A stretch of 21,723 bases of DNA, from positions 1 through 21,723 of the forward strand of contig JBHIAG010000029.1 of assembly GCA_046758465.1 (NCBI GenBank), read 5' to 3'. Under the pieces are notes generated by a model. That model did not search any database and was not told where the DNA came from. It saw only the letters and a list, made by a program, of their open reading frames with translations. Of this stretch, positions 1 to 6,993 are shown in pieces (position 1 is the first letter of the stretch; each line of letters begins with the position of its first letter). The translations under genes were made by a program, and so were the position numbers. The stretch comes from JBHIAG01 sp046758465. GTDB taxonomy: Bacteria; Acidobacteriota; Terriglobia; Acidiferrales; 2-02-FULL-67-57.

Positions 1-2
1 TG

Positions 3-218
3 GGTACCCGAGTCAAGATCAACCAGGATGTGGTGACCTGGGACACCCTGGGGCCGCGCCTGAATGAGATTTTCAAGACCCGGGCCGAAAAAATCGCCTT
101 CGTCAAGGGCGAGGATAACCTCAAGTTCCAAGATGCCGCCCGCGCCATCGACATTGCCAAGGGTGCCGGGCTGGAGAAGATCGGGCTGATCACCGCCAAG
201 ATGGAGGCGGGTGAATAA
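3..218 (+). CDS. exbD: ExbD/TolR-family biopolymer transport protein, C-terminal part
   Basis: This is the last 71 codons of a gene that enters from the left edge in frame 3. ExbD/TolR proteins sit in the inner membrane with one N-terminal helix and a periplasmic domain, and couple the ExbB/TolQ proton channel to TonB- or Tol-dependent work at the outer membrane. The visible part is the periplasmic domain: a strand reading 'KIAFVKGEDNLKFQD', a helix 'AARAIDIAKGAGLEKIGLIT' and a short tail, which is the usual end of the family. The membrane helix and its essential aspartate lie outside the window. A GTG at 30 is internal, because the frame is open to the edge. The next gene starts 60 bases downstream on the same strand. 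Confidence 0.85.
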   Translation, partial: GTRVKINQDVVTWDTLGPRLNEIFKTRAEKIAFVKGEDNLKFQDAARAIDIAKGAGLEKIGLITAKMEAGE

Positions 219-278
219 GACGTAGGCCTGCCCCAGGCGGTTCGGGGCTTCGGCAGGCCAGGGGGAAGGAATCGCTCT

Positions 279-1061
279 ATGCCACGTTGGCGCCTGACGG
301 CTGTGGCGCTGTCGCTCGCGCTCGCCCTGCTAACTCTCGCGGGCTGCAACAAATTGAAGGCCCGCGATCAACTCAACAAAGGTGTGCGGGCTTACAAGGC
401 CGCCCAATTCGACACCGCCATCGAACACTTCCAGCGGGCCATCAAACTCGACCCGCAACTGATCAACGCCCGCGTCTACCTGGCCGTCGCCTACGCCAGC
501 CAATTCATCCCGGGCTCCCCCGCGGAAGAAAACAAGCGCCTGGGGAAGACCGCCATCCAGGCCTTCGAAGAGGTGCTCGAAGTCGACCCCACCAACGTGG
601 ACAGCACCGCCTGGATCGCCGGCCTCTACTTTGGCCTGGAAGAGTTTGACAAGGCCAAGGAGTATCGCCGCCGCCTGATCGAGTTGGATTCTGACAACCC
701 CGAGCATCCCTACATGGTCGCGGTCATCAACTGGACCCTCACCTACCCCGTGCGGCAAGAACTGCGCAATCGCCTTCGCCTGACCGATCCCGTACAACCT
801 CTGCCGCGGCGGCAACGGGAAGCCCTGGCGATCCAGAACAGCGCTCTGGTCGAAGAAGGCATTGAGATGCTCCAGAAGGCCCTCGAGATCAAGCCCGACT
901 ACGCCGATGCCATGGTTTACCTGAACCTGCTCTACCGCGAAAAGGCCGACCTCGTCGCCGACGGCGACGAGCGAGAACAACTGCTGCAGCAAGCCGACGA
1001 ACTCGCCGAACGTGCGCAGCAACTCAAACAGCAGCCCGCTACGCCCGCGGCGGCCCGCTAG
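279..1061 (+). CDS. TPR-repeat lipoprotein
   Basis: This 260-residue protein has an N-terminal signal sequence (residues 1-22, hydrophobic 'LSLALALLTLAG') followed by Cys23 in an LAGC lipobox, so it is very likely a lipid-anchored envelope protein. Tetratricopeptide repeats follow: residues about 31-64 ('NKGVRAYKAAQFDTAIEHFQRAIKLDP'), a second near 88-125 ('AIQAFEEVLEVDPTNVDSTAWIAGLYF') and a third near 190-220 ('GIEMLQKALEIKPDYADAMVYLNLLY'). The C-terminal 35 residues are helical and charged with an alanine-rich end. TPRs bind other proteins, and the partner cannot be told from the sequence. Its position after exbD suggests a link to the envelope or TonB machinery, but that is inference only. 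The ATG at 279 gives a complete signal peptide. Confidence 0.8.
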   Translation: MPRWRLTAVALSLALALLTLAGCNKLKARDQLNKGVRAYKAAQFDTAIEHFQRAIKLDPQLINARVYLAVAYASQFIPGSPAEENKRLGKTAIQAFEEVLEVDPTNVDSTAWIAGLYFGLEEFDKAKEYRRRLIELDSDNPEHPYMVAVINWTLTYPVRQELRNRLRLTDPVQPLPRRQREALAIQNSALVEEGIEMLQKALEIKPDYADAMVYLNLLYREKADLVADGDEREQLLQQADELAERAQQLKQQPATPAAAR

Positions 1062-1105
1062 ACCCTCCGGCAGCCGGTAGGCCTCCCAACGACAAGCTGG
1101 CTTTC

Positions 1106-1114
1106 TGTTAGAAT
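1106..1114 (+). promoter_or_regulatory. Extended -10 promoter for rel
   Basis: TGTTAGAAT forms an extended -10 element (TGn plus TAGAAT); a second TAGAAT overlaps it at 1114-1119. No good -35 hexamer is seen at 16-18 bases upstream. The predicted start of transcription is about 1121, at the foot of the hairpin described next. The same motif is found before accC. Confidence 0.45.
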
Positions 1115-1119
1115 AGAAT

Positions 1120-1153
1120 CCGTGCCCGAAAAGCACGGCGGGCTGGTTTTTTT
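1120..1153 (+). promoter_or_regulatory. Attenuator-like leader hairpins before rel
   Basis: CCGTGC (1120-1125) pairs perfectly with GCACGG (1133-1138) around a 7-base loop. A mutually exclusive stem, GCCCG (1124-1128) with CGGGC (1139-1143), is followed after three bases by seven T (1147-1153). The ribosome binding site GGAGGGA (1154-1160) comes next. This may be an attenuator, or simply the terminator of the upstream TPR gene. Confidence 0.4.
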
Positions 1154-1167
1154 GGAGGGAGCCAGCG

Positions 1168-3369
1168 ATGCGCGCATCCGAATCCACAGTGCCTGACCGA
1201 ACCAGCCAGCTGGTGCATCCGCGTTTCGCGGAGTTGGCCGAGAAAGTCCAGCAGTACCGTCCCCACGATGACCCCGCGCGGCTGCGGCACGCCTACGAAT
1301 TTTCTGCCCGTGAACACGCCCGCCAAACACGCGCCTCCGGTGAGGCCTTCCTGTCGCATCCGCTGGCCGTGGCGGAGCTGCTGGCCGAGCTGCGGCTCGA
1401 CGGTACCGCGCTCTGCGCCGCGCTCCTGCACGACATCGTCGAGGATACTCGCGTCAGCTTGGAGACGATTGCGGCCGAGTTCGGCGCCGACGTTGCCCGG
1501 CTCGTGGCCGGCGTCACCAAACTCAGCCGCCTCGACTTCTCCACCCACGAGGCCCGCCGGGCGGAAAGCCTGCGCAAGATGCTGCTGGCGATGACCGACG
1601 ACGTGCGCGTCGTGGTCATCAAGCTCGCCGACCGCCTCCACAACATGCGCACCCTCGGGTTTCTCCCCCCGGAAAAGCGCCAGCGCATCGCCCGTGAAAC
1701 CCTCGAGATTTACGCCCCCATTGCGCACCGGCTCGGGATGGGGAAAATCCGCGGCGAACTCGAAGCGCTCGCCTTCCAGGCGCTGGACCCGGAGCGCTGC
1801 CAGCAACTCCAGCAGCGACTCGAAGGCCAGCGCCGCCTGAATGAAAGCTTCCTCGAAACCGTGCGCAACGCGCTGGCGGCGGAACTCAACAACAATCGCA
1901 TCCCGGGTCGGGTCGAAGGCCGCATCAAACGGCCCTATTCCATCCACCAGAAGCTCACCCGGCAAAACCTGACCCTGGATCAACTCTACGATTTGCTCGC
2001 CCTGCGGGTCATCACCGACTCGGTCAAAAATTGCTACGCCGCGCTCGGCGTGGTGCACCAGCTCTGGCGTCCCGTGCCCGGCCGCTTCAAAGACTACATC
2101 GCGATGCCCAGCCCCAACTTCTATCAATCGCTCCACTCCTCGGTGCTCCACCAGGGGCAGCCCTTCGAAGTACAAATCCGCACCGAGTCGATGCACCGCG
2201 TCGCCGAAGAAGGCATCGCCGCCCACTGGAAGTACAAGGATGCCGGCGACACCACCCCCAGCGACGACCAGCACATCGCTTGGCTGCGCCACCTCCTCGA
2301 GTGGGCCAAAGAAATCGAAGAGCCGAGCGAATTCCTCTCCACGCTCAAGCTCGACCTCTATCCCGAAGAGGTCTACACCTTCACCCCCAAGGGCAAGGTC
2401 ATTGTGCTGCCGCGGGAGGCCACACCCGTCGATTTCGGCTACGCCATCCACACCGAAGTGGGCCATGGCTGCGTCGGCGCCAGGGTCAACGGGCGCCTGG
2501 TGCCACTGCGCACTCCTCTCGCGAACGGCGACATCGTGGAAATCCTCACGCAGCCCGGGCATACGCCCAGCCGCGACTGGCTGAGCTTCATTCGCACCTC
2601 GTATGCGCGGAACAAAATCAAGCATTGGCTCAACGTCCGCGAGCGCCAGCAGGCGACCGAGCTGGGCCGCCGTCTGCTGGAGAAGGAGGCCCGCCGCGCG
2701 GGTGTGAATCTGAAGAAGATTGCTGACGAGGCCTGGTTGCGGGTGGCCCAACAGCACAGCGCCGCGAAGCGTGACCAACTCTACGCCCGCATCGGCTACG
2801 GCAAGTTCGCACCGCGGCAGATTCTGGCCAAGCTCGCGCCCGAACGCTTCGCCGAAGCCCCGCGCGGCTCGACCGCGCTCAGGGCCCTGGGCCGGACGGT
2901 GCGCCGCCTCTTTCGCCTGCGCGGCGATGCGATGGCCCTGGGCGAACAGGAACTACTCATGCACCGGGCACGCTGCTGCAACCCGATCCGCGGCGAGCCC
3001 GTCATCGGCTACATCACCCGCGGCCGCGGCATCGCCGTCCACGCCCACACCTGCCCCAACGTCCAGAACCTGCTCTACGCCGCGGAGCGCCGCATCGAAG
3101 TCGAGTGGGCTCCCGGAAGAGATGAAAACTATCCCGTTCGGTTGCTCATCCGCGCCAGTGACCGTCCCGGGCTGCTCAAAGAGCTGACCACCGTCATCGC
3201 TGACCACAAATCCAACATCTGCAACGCGGAAGCTCACAGCAAAGCCGACGGCTCGGCGCAGGTCGAACTCACCTTTGACGTCACCGGGATGCCGCAGCTG
3301 GAGCAGATTGCGGCGGAGTTGAAAACAGTGCGCGGCGTCGCCAACGTCACCCGCTTGCTTCGCCTCTAA
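1168..3369 (+). CDS. rel: RelA/SpoT-family bifunctional (p)ppGpp synthetase/hydrolase
   Basis: The 733-residue protein makes and degrades the starvation alarmone (p)ppGpp in the cytoplasm. Domains in order: HD hydrolase (about 45-165) with His64, His88-Asp89, the 'VEDT' motif at 91-94 and 'LADRLHNMRTL' at 153-163, so the hydrolase looks intact; synthetase (about 240-360) with 'GRIKRPYSIHQK' at 251-262, 'FKDYIAMPSPNFYQSLH' at 307-323 and 'VQIRTE'; TGS (about 395-460, 'YTFTPKGKVIVLP'); a helical region; a Cys/His segment with 'RARCCNPI'; and a C-terminal ACT domain (about 655-733). The charged loop that separates RFDD (bifunctional) from EXDD (RelA) enzymes is here 'NLTLDQ', matching neither cleanly. 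The ATG at 1168 has a GGAGGGA site 7 bases upstream. Length is usual for the long Rel family. Confidence 0.95.
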   Translation: MRASESTVPDRTSQLVHPRFAELAEKVQQYRPHDDPARLRHAYEFSAREHARQTRASGEAFLSHPLAVAELLAELRLDGTALCAALLHDIVEDTRVSLETIAAEFGADVARLVAGVTKLSRLDFSTHEARRAESLRKMLLAMTDDVRVVVIKLADRLHNMRTLGFLPPEKRQRIARETLEIYAPIAHRLGMGKIRGELEALAFQALDPERCQQLQQRLEGQRRLNESFLETVRNALAAELNNNRIPGRVEGRIKRPYSIHQKLTRQNLTLDQLYDLLALRVITDSVKNCYAALGVVHQLWRPVPGRFKDYIAMPSPNFYQSLHSSVLHQGQPFEVQIRTESMHRVAEEGIAAHWKYKDAGDTTPSDDQHIAWLRHLLEWAKEIEEPSEFLSTLKLDLYPEEVYTFTPKGKVIVLPREATPVDFGYAIHTEVGHGCVGARVNGRLVPLRTPLANGDIVEILTQPGHTPSRDWLSFIRTSYARNKIKHWLNVRERQQATELGRRLLEKEARRAGVNLKKIADEAWLRVAQQHSAAKRDQLYARIGYGKFAPRQILAKLAPERFAEAPRGSTALRALGRTVRRLFRLRGDAMALGEQELLMHRARCCNPIRGEPVIGYITRGRGIAVHAHTCPNVQNLLYAAERRIEVEWAPGRDENYPVRLLIRASDRPGLLKELTTVIADHKSNICNAEAHSKADGSAQVELTFDVTGMPQLEQIAAELKTVRGVANVTRLLRL

Positions 3370-3373
3370 TTCG

Positions 3374-3994
3374 GTGCCAACGGCAACTTTTGGCCTCGCC
3401 CTGCTGCTTGCGCTCGGGCCGGCGCCTCGCTTTTTCGCGGTCAACGCGGTTGAGCTTGATGTCCGCCTCGAACCGGCCGACGCCCAGCTCGCGGCTAAGG
3501 CCAGCCTCGCTTTGGTCTCCCGCCGCGTGCGGCCAATCCACACCTTGGTGCTTGTGTTCCCGGCTCCGTTTCACGATCGGGCGCGCATCCGGACGGTCTG
3601 GGACGAAACCGGCTTGCTCGCCTGGCACACAGAACCGGCCAAAGACGCTCTCCTCATCCACGTCACCTTCGCAAGCCCGCTCGCCCCGTTGGCCCGGCGC
3701 ACCGTGGTGGTCAGCTTTGAACTGGACTTCGCCGGACTGGACTCGACAGCGCCAGCCCACCTGTCCGACCAGGAGGCCCGGCTCGAATCCAGCGGCTGGT
3801 ACCCACTGCCCGAGAGCGCCGCGGCCGACAGGCTCCGGCGACTCCGGTTGGACGTGCGTCTGCCGCGGACTTGGCGGGTTGAGCGCTCGGGCCCGATCAA
3901 ACACCTCCGCACCGGCATCCAGTTCGCCGAATACGAGTTGAAGCGGAAGAACATTCCCGCCGGGAGGCTTTTGTTCCGCGCCTACGCGGAGTAA
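3374..3994 (+). CDS. Secreted protein of unknown function, possibly M1-peptidase-like N-terminal domain
   Basis: This gene begins with GTG only four bases after the rel stop codon and has no clear ribosome site of its own, so it is probably translated by coupling. The 206-residue product starts with a hydrophobic segment ('FGLALLLALGPAPRFFAV') that looks like a signal peptide. The rest is mostly beta strand ('AVELDVRLEPADAQLAAKASLALVS', 'RTVVVSFELDFAG', 'LRLDVRLPRTWRV'). Its pattern recalls the N-terminal beta-sandwich of M1-family aminopeptidases, but there is no HExxH zinc motif or catalytic domain, and the gene stops after this region. It could be a stand-alone domain or the remnant of a longer gene. 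No function is assigned. Confidence 0.6.
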   Translation: MPTATFGLALLLALGPAPRFFAVNAVELDVRLEPADAQLAAKASLALVSRRVRPIHTLVLVFPAPFHDRARIRTVWDETGLLAWHTEPAKDALLIHVTFASPLAPLARRTVVVSFELDFAGLDSTAPAHLSDQEARLESSGWYPLPESAAADRLRRLRLDVRLPRTWRVERSGPIKHLRTGIQFAEYELKRKNIPAGRLLFRAYAE

Positions 3995-4033
3995 ACTGTG
4001 CGGCTCCCAAAACGCTTCCCGAGGAGGGGCGTG

Positions 4034-4414
4034 ATGAAAAAGAGCATCGTTACTCCGCAAGCACCCAAGCCCATCGGCCCCTACACCCAAGCGATAGCAG
4101 CCAACGGCTTCCTCTTCCTTTCCGGCCAGGTTGCGCTCGACCCCGCCACGAACAACATGGTAGCCGGCGACATCAGCGCACAGACCGAGCGCGTGCTGAA
4201 GAACTTGGAAGCCATCCTGTGGGAGGCGGGCTCGTCGCTGCGGCGGGTGGTGAAGACCACAGTCTTTCTTGCCGACTTCACTGACTTCGCGGCGATGAAC
4301 GAAGTCTATGCGCGCTTCTTCCCCGAAGATCCACCCGCGCGTTCCACGGTGGAGTGCAAGCAACTCCCCCGCGGCGCCCGAGTGGAAATCGATGCGATCG
4401 CCCTGCTTAGTTAG
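4034..4414 (+). CDS. ridA: RidA-family 2-iminobutanoate/2-iminopropanoate deaminase
   Basis: RidA hydrolyses reactive enamines and imines released by PLP enzymes such as threonine dehydratase and so protects the cytoplasm. The 126-residue length is that of the family. Recognisable segments are 'APKPIGPYTQAIAANGFLFLSGQVALDP' near the N terminus, the central 'QTERVLKNLEAIL', and the C-terminal 'PARSTVECKQLPRGARVEIDAIA', which holds the conserved Arg and Glu of the active site. The ATG at 4034 has AGGAGG six bases upstream (4022-4027), which decides the start; a GTG at 4031 is too close to that site. It follows the unknown secreted gene on the same strand and ends 31 bases from the convergent rpmB. 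Confidence 0.95.
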   Translation: MKKSIVTPQAPKPIGPYTQAIAANGFLFLSGQVALDPATNNMVAGDISAQTERVLKNLEAILWEAGSSLRRVVKTTVFLADFTDFAAMNEVYARFFPEDPPARSTVECKQLPRGARVEIDAIALLS

Positions 4415-4445
4415 GGGAAAGCGAGAGCCAGGCGGGTCGTTCCGA

Positions 4446-4640
4446 TCAAGTAGCGGGCAGGCGGGTGCGGCCGCTGCGAATACAGGCCGTGCACACCCGC
4501 ATCCGTTTTCGGACCCCGCCGATCCGCACCCGTACGCGCCGCAGGTTGACGTTCCACCGCCGCCGGGTCACGTTGTGCGCATGCGAGATGCGGTTGCCGC
4601 TGAGCGGCCCTTTGCCGCAGATTTCACAGCGTTGTGCCAT
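4446..4640 (-). CDS. rpmB: 50S ribosomal protein L28
   Basis: L28 is a small, basic protein of the large ribosomal subunit. This 64-residue form begins 'MAQRCEICGKGP' and contains 'HNVTRRRWNVNL', both typical. It has two CxxC pairs (Cys5/Cys8 and Cys50/Cys53), so it is the zinc-binding C+ version. A stop codon lies two codons upstream of the ATG, which fixes the start at 4640. There is no strong Shine-Dalgarno sequence (GAGAG about 13 bases upstream). It is transcribed alone, divergent from the PpiC-like gene and convergent with ridA. Confidence 0.95.
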   Translation of the reverse strand: MAQRCEICGKGPLSGNRISHAHNVTRRRWNVNLRRVRVRIGGVRKRMRVCTACIRSGRTRLPAT

Positions 4641-4684
4641 CAGTCATGCTCTCAGGAGAAACTCTGCGCCTGAGCGGAACCTGC

Positions 4685-4713
4685 AGTATAGCAGAGCGCC
4701 CGCCGCGTGTAAC
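4685..4713 (-). promoter_or_regulatory. Promoter of rpmB
   Basis: On the minus strand GTTACA (4713-4708), a 17-base spacer and TATACT (4690-4685) form a good sigma-70-type promoter; TGC before the hexamer makes it an extended -10. The predicted transcript starts near 4678, giving a leader of about 38 bases. Confidence 0.6.
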
Positions 4714-4720
4714 CTCCAGT

Positions 4721-4749
4721 TTGCAGCCCTGGGTGCAGCCGACTAGAAT
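4721..4749 (+). promoter_or_regulatory. Promoter of the PpiC-like lipoprotein gene
   Basis: TTGCAG (4721-4726), a 17-base spacer and TAGAAT (4744-4749) match the sigma-70 consensus at 4 of 6 and 5 of 6 positions. The expected start of transcription is about 4756, only some four bases before the ATG at 4760, so the mRNA would be almost leaderless. Confidence 0.6.
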
Positions 4750-4759
4750 AGCGGCTACG

Positions 4760-5794
4760 ATGTGCACAGGCGTGGCAAAAGCCGCCGGGCTCGCTTTTCT
4801 CCTCCTCTTGGGCTGCCGCAGCGTCCCGGAGCCTCCGGAAGGCGAGGTTTGGGCGCTTGTCAACGGCAAGCCGATCAAGCGTGCAGAGGTGGAACGGAAA
4901 TTCCGCCGCGAGCTGGCCGGGCTGCCGACCCCGCCGACCGAGGCGGAAGCCCTGAGCCACAAACTGCGCTTGCTCGGCGAACTCATCCAGCAGGAGATTC
5001 TGCTGCAGAAGGCAGCCCAGCGCGGCACGCTGGCCAGCGACAGTGAGGTAGAAGCTGCCCTCAGCGAGTTGCATGCTCCTTACACCGACCCGGAGTTCCA
5101 GCGGCAACTGGAAATCCGTGGCCTGACTCTGGCGGAGTTGCGGGAAGAGCTGCGGCGGCAGTTGAGTGTCCGCAAACTACTCGCACAGGAACTCGCGGCG
5201 CGCATCGAGGTCAGCGACGCCGAGGTCACGGCCTACTACCAGGCGCACCAAGAGGAGTTTCGCCACCCGGAAGTCGTCTACCACGTGGCACACATCCTGG
5301 TGACGCCGCGCGCGGAGTCCGAGGTTCGCAATCTCAGCGGCGACGACGCCGCGGGCGAAGCGCAGGCGCGACGCAAGATCGAGCAACTCCTCAGTCGCCT
5401 GCGCGCAGGAGAGGATTTCGCCGAGCTGGCGCGCAACGTTTCCGAAGACCCCAACAGCGCCTTGGCGGGCGGCGACCTGGGCTTCTTCCCCGAATCGGCG
5501 CTCGAGCAGAGCGAGCCGGAGCTGCGCCGCACGGTGCGGGCATTGGCGGCGGGGTCAACCTCGGGTGTGGTGCGCACCCGCAACGGCTATCACCTGGTCA
5601 AGCTACTCGCCCGGCAGCCGGCGGGCCAGCGCGACCTGTCCGAACCGGAAGTGCAGGAATCTGTGCGTACCTACCTGCGCGCAAAGAAGCAGGCCCTGCT
5701 GGAAGCAGCCTACCTGGAAGCGGTGCGCAACCAAGCCCACGTGGTCAACTACCTGGCCCGTCAAGTCCTCGAATCGGGCCGTGCCCTGCCCTAG
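4760..5794 (+). CDS. PpiC/SurA-type peptidyl-prolyl isomerase lipoprotein
   Basis: The 344-residue product looks like a lipid-anchored periplasmic foldase. Residues 1-18 are a signal sequence and Cys19 follows in an LLGC lipobox. A SurA-N-like chaperone region begins 'VWALVNGKPIKRAEVERKF' and continues as long helices to about residue 165. The PpiC (parvulin) rotamase domain covers about 172-280, with 'YHVAHILVTP', 'GEDFAELARNVSEDP', 'GGDLGFF' and 'RNGYHLVKLL'; an acidic loop 'AESEVRNLSGDDAAGEAQ' is inserted after the first strand. A C-terminal helix closes the protein, as in PrsA/SurA homologues. Reading is open upstream to 4634, but the promoter ends at 4749, which makes the ATG at 4760 the likely start. 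No Shine-Dalgarno is present. Confidence 0.88.
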   Translation: MCTGVAKAAGLAFLLLLGCRSVPEPPEGEVWALVNGKPIKRAEVERKFRRELAGLPTPPTEAEALSHKLRLLGELIQQEILLQKAAQRGTLASDSEVEAALSELHAPYTDPEFQRQLEIRGLTLAELREELRRQLSVRKLLAQELAARIEVSDAEVTAYYQAHQEEFRHPEVVYHVAHILVTPRAESEVRNLSGDDAAGEAQARRKIEQLLSRLRAGEDFAELARNVSEDPNSALAGGDLGFFPESALEQSEPELRRTVRALAAGSTSGVVRTRNGYHLVKLLARQPAGQRDLSEPEVQESVRTYLRAKKQALLEAAYLEAVRNQAHVVNYLARQVLESGRALP

Positions 5795-5853
5795 CGCCGC
5801 CCCAGACGCCGGGCCTCCCGTAGTGCCTCCGGCGCATTCGGTATCGACTCCCG

Positions 5854-6459
5854 CTAGCGCTGAACGAGAGAGTCTTTTTCGCCGGGGCGGAGCGTGCCGT
5901 ACTCGCTGGTGTAGCTCAATTGGACGTCGTAGTACTTGCCGTGTTCGAGCGAATAGACCTCGCAGGTGTCAAACGGGCGCGAGTAGATGTGGATGCTCAC
6001 CGCGCGCTCGCTGTATTCGGGGCGGTTGCACACCTGATGGACGGGTTCGTCCGGGTCGACCGCCAGCGGGGCGCTCGGGGTGATGAGCAGCGTCTCGCTC
6101 GGCTCTAACCGGCAGGTCCCGCGCTGAGGGTCGCGGTCGCGCACGCGGTAGTTTTGATTTTCGAGCTTGCCGATGGCCGCCGCCATCCAACAGTGTTGGT
6201 CGCGGTGGTTGTGGATGCGGCTCACCTGCCCCACCTCCCAGCAGATGGCCAACACCTCGAAGAGCTCGTTCTTGAACACCAGATTGCGGGTATAGTTCGC
6301 GCGGCTGAAGTAGAGGTAGGGCGGGAGCGAGGCAGGCTCGATCCGGCGCGCCGCGATGTAGTCGTAGACCGTCTGCGGATCAAAGTGCGTGGCGGGAATC
6401 TGCTCGAGCCCACGAACGAACTCCTGGATGGTCACAGCCTGCGTTTTCACCGGCTCCAT
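5854..6459 (-). CDS. cdo: Cysteine dioxygenase
   Basis: This 201-residue cupin oxidises L-cysteine to cysteine sulfinate using non-haem iron. Iron ligands are His83 and His85 in 'RIHNHRDQHC' and His141 in 'EPVHQVCN'. The substrate-binding Tyr56/Arg58 lie in 'YTRNLV', as in mammalian CDO. Cys90 and Tyr159 ('HIYSRPFDTC') occupy the positions of the rat Cys93-Tyr157 thioether cofactor; many bacterial CDOs have Gly at the cysteine position. The ATG at 6459 lies six bases after GGGAGG, which favours it over the GTG one codon upstream. The gene starts 15 bases after the biotin carrier gene and is probably last in that operon. Arg58 argues for a cysteine rather than mercaptopropionate substrate. Confidence 0.9.
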   Translation of the reverse strand: MEPVKTQAVTIQEFVRGLEQIPATHFDPQTVYDYIAARRIEPASLPPYLYFSRANYTRNLVFKNELFEVLAICWEVGQVSRIHNHRDQHCWMAAAIGKLENQNYRVRDRDPQRGTCRLEPSETLLITPSAPLAVDPDEPVHQVCNRPEYSERAVSIHIYSRPFDTCEVYSLEHGKYYDVQLSYTSEYGTLRPGEKDSLVQR

Positions 6460-6474
6460 CACGTACCTCCCTGT

Positions 6475-6993
6475 CTAGGTGACAACCACAAGCGTCTGCC
6501 CGTGCTCTACGGCATCCCCGGCCGCGACCAATACCCGCTCCACCACGCCGGGCCTCGGTGCGGGAATTTCATTCTGCATCTTCATCGCCTCGACCACCAA
6601 CAAGCCCTGCCTGGCTTCGACACGCTGCCCGGCTGCGACCAGCACCGCGATCACCTTGCCGGCCATCGGCGCCTGCACTTCCTGCCGGCCTTCAGCCGCA
6701 AGCGCAGTACCTCGCCGTCGCCAGCGGCGCGGGTCAGCTACCGTCGCCACCAGCTCCGTGCCGCGGCTGTGAACGCGGTAGTGGTCGTCCGCACGCTCCA
6801 CCTGGACTTCAAAGGCCTGCCCGCCCCGTCCGTAGGGATGGGGCCCGCCGACCAAGATCGAGAAGACGTTGGGGCGCACCTCCACGATGTCGGCCTCGAG
6901 CGGCCGTGCGTCGAGCCGACATTCCCAGCCCTCGGCACGGCGTCGGAGCTCCACTCGGTGCGTGCGGCCTGCAATCGTTACCTCGAAATACAT
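6475..6993 (-). CDS. Biotin carboxyl carrier protein of acyl-CoA carboxylase
   Basis: This 172-residue protein carries the biotin that shuttles CO2 between biotin carboxylase and carboxyltransferase. Residues about 100-172 form the biotinyl domain, with the lysine Lys138 in 'VEAMKMQNEI' and a preceding 'QAPMAGKVIAV'. Residues 1-90 are a beta-rich segment ('MYFEVTIAGRTHRVEL') resembling the BT linker region found inside fused propionyl/methylcrotonyl-CoA carboxylase alpha subunits. The ATG overlaps the accC stop codon by one base (TGATG), so translation is coupled. Together the two genes look like an alpha subunit split in two. This form is longer than ordinary AccB and has a different N-terminal part. 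Confidence 0.88.
   Translation of the reverse strand: MYFEVTIAGRTHRVELRRRAEGWECRLDARPLEADIVEVRPNVFSILVGGPHPYGRGGQAFEVQVERADDHYRVHSRGTELVATVADPRRWRRRGTALAAEGRQEVQAPMAGKVIAVLVAAGQRVEARQGLLVVEAMKMQNEIPAPRPGVVERVLVAAGDAVEHGQTLVVVT

Noticed and set aside
1108..2778. Long minus-strand open frame opposite rel
   Set aside because: Antisense shadow of the rel gene, whose domains are unmistakable.
5807..5834. Terminator between the convergent PpiC-like and cdo genes
   Set aside because: Only a 6-bp stem (CGCCGG/CCGGCG) with a 16-base loop and no T run on either side; too weak to call.
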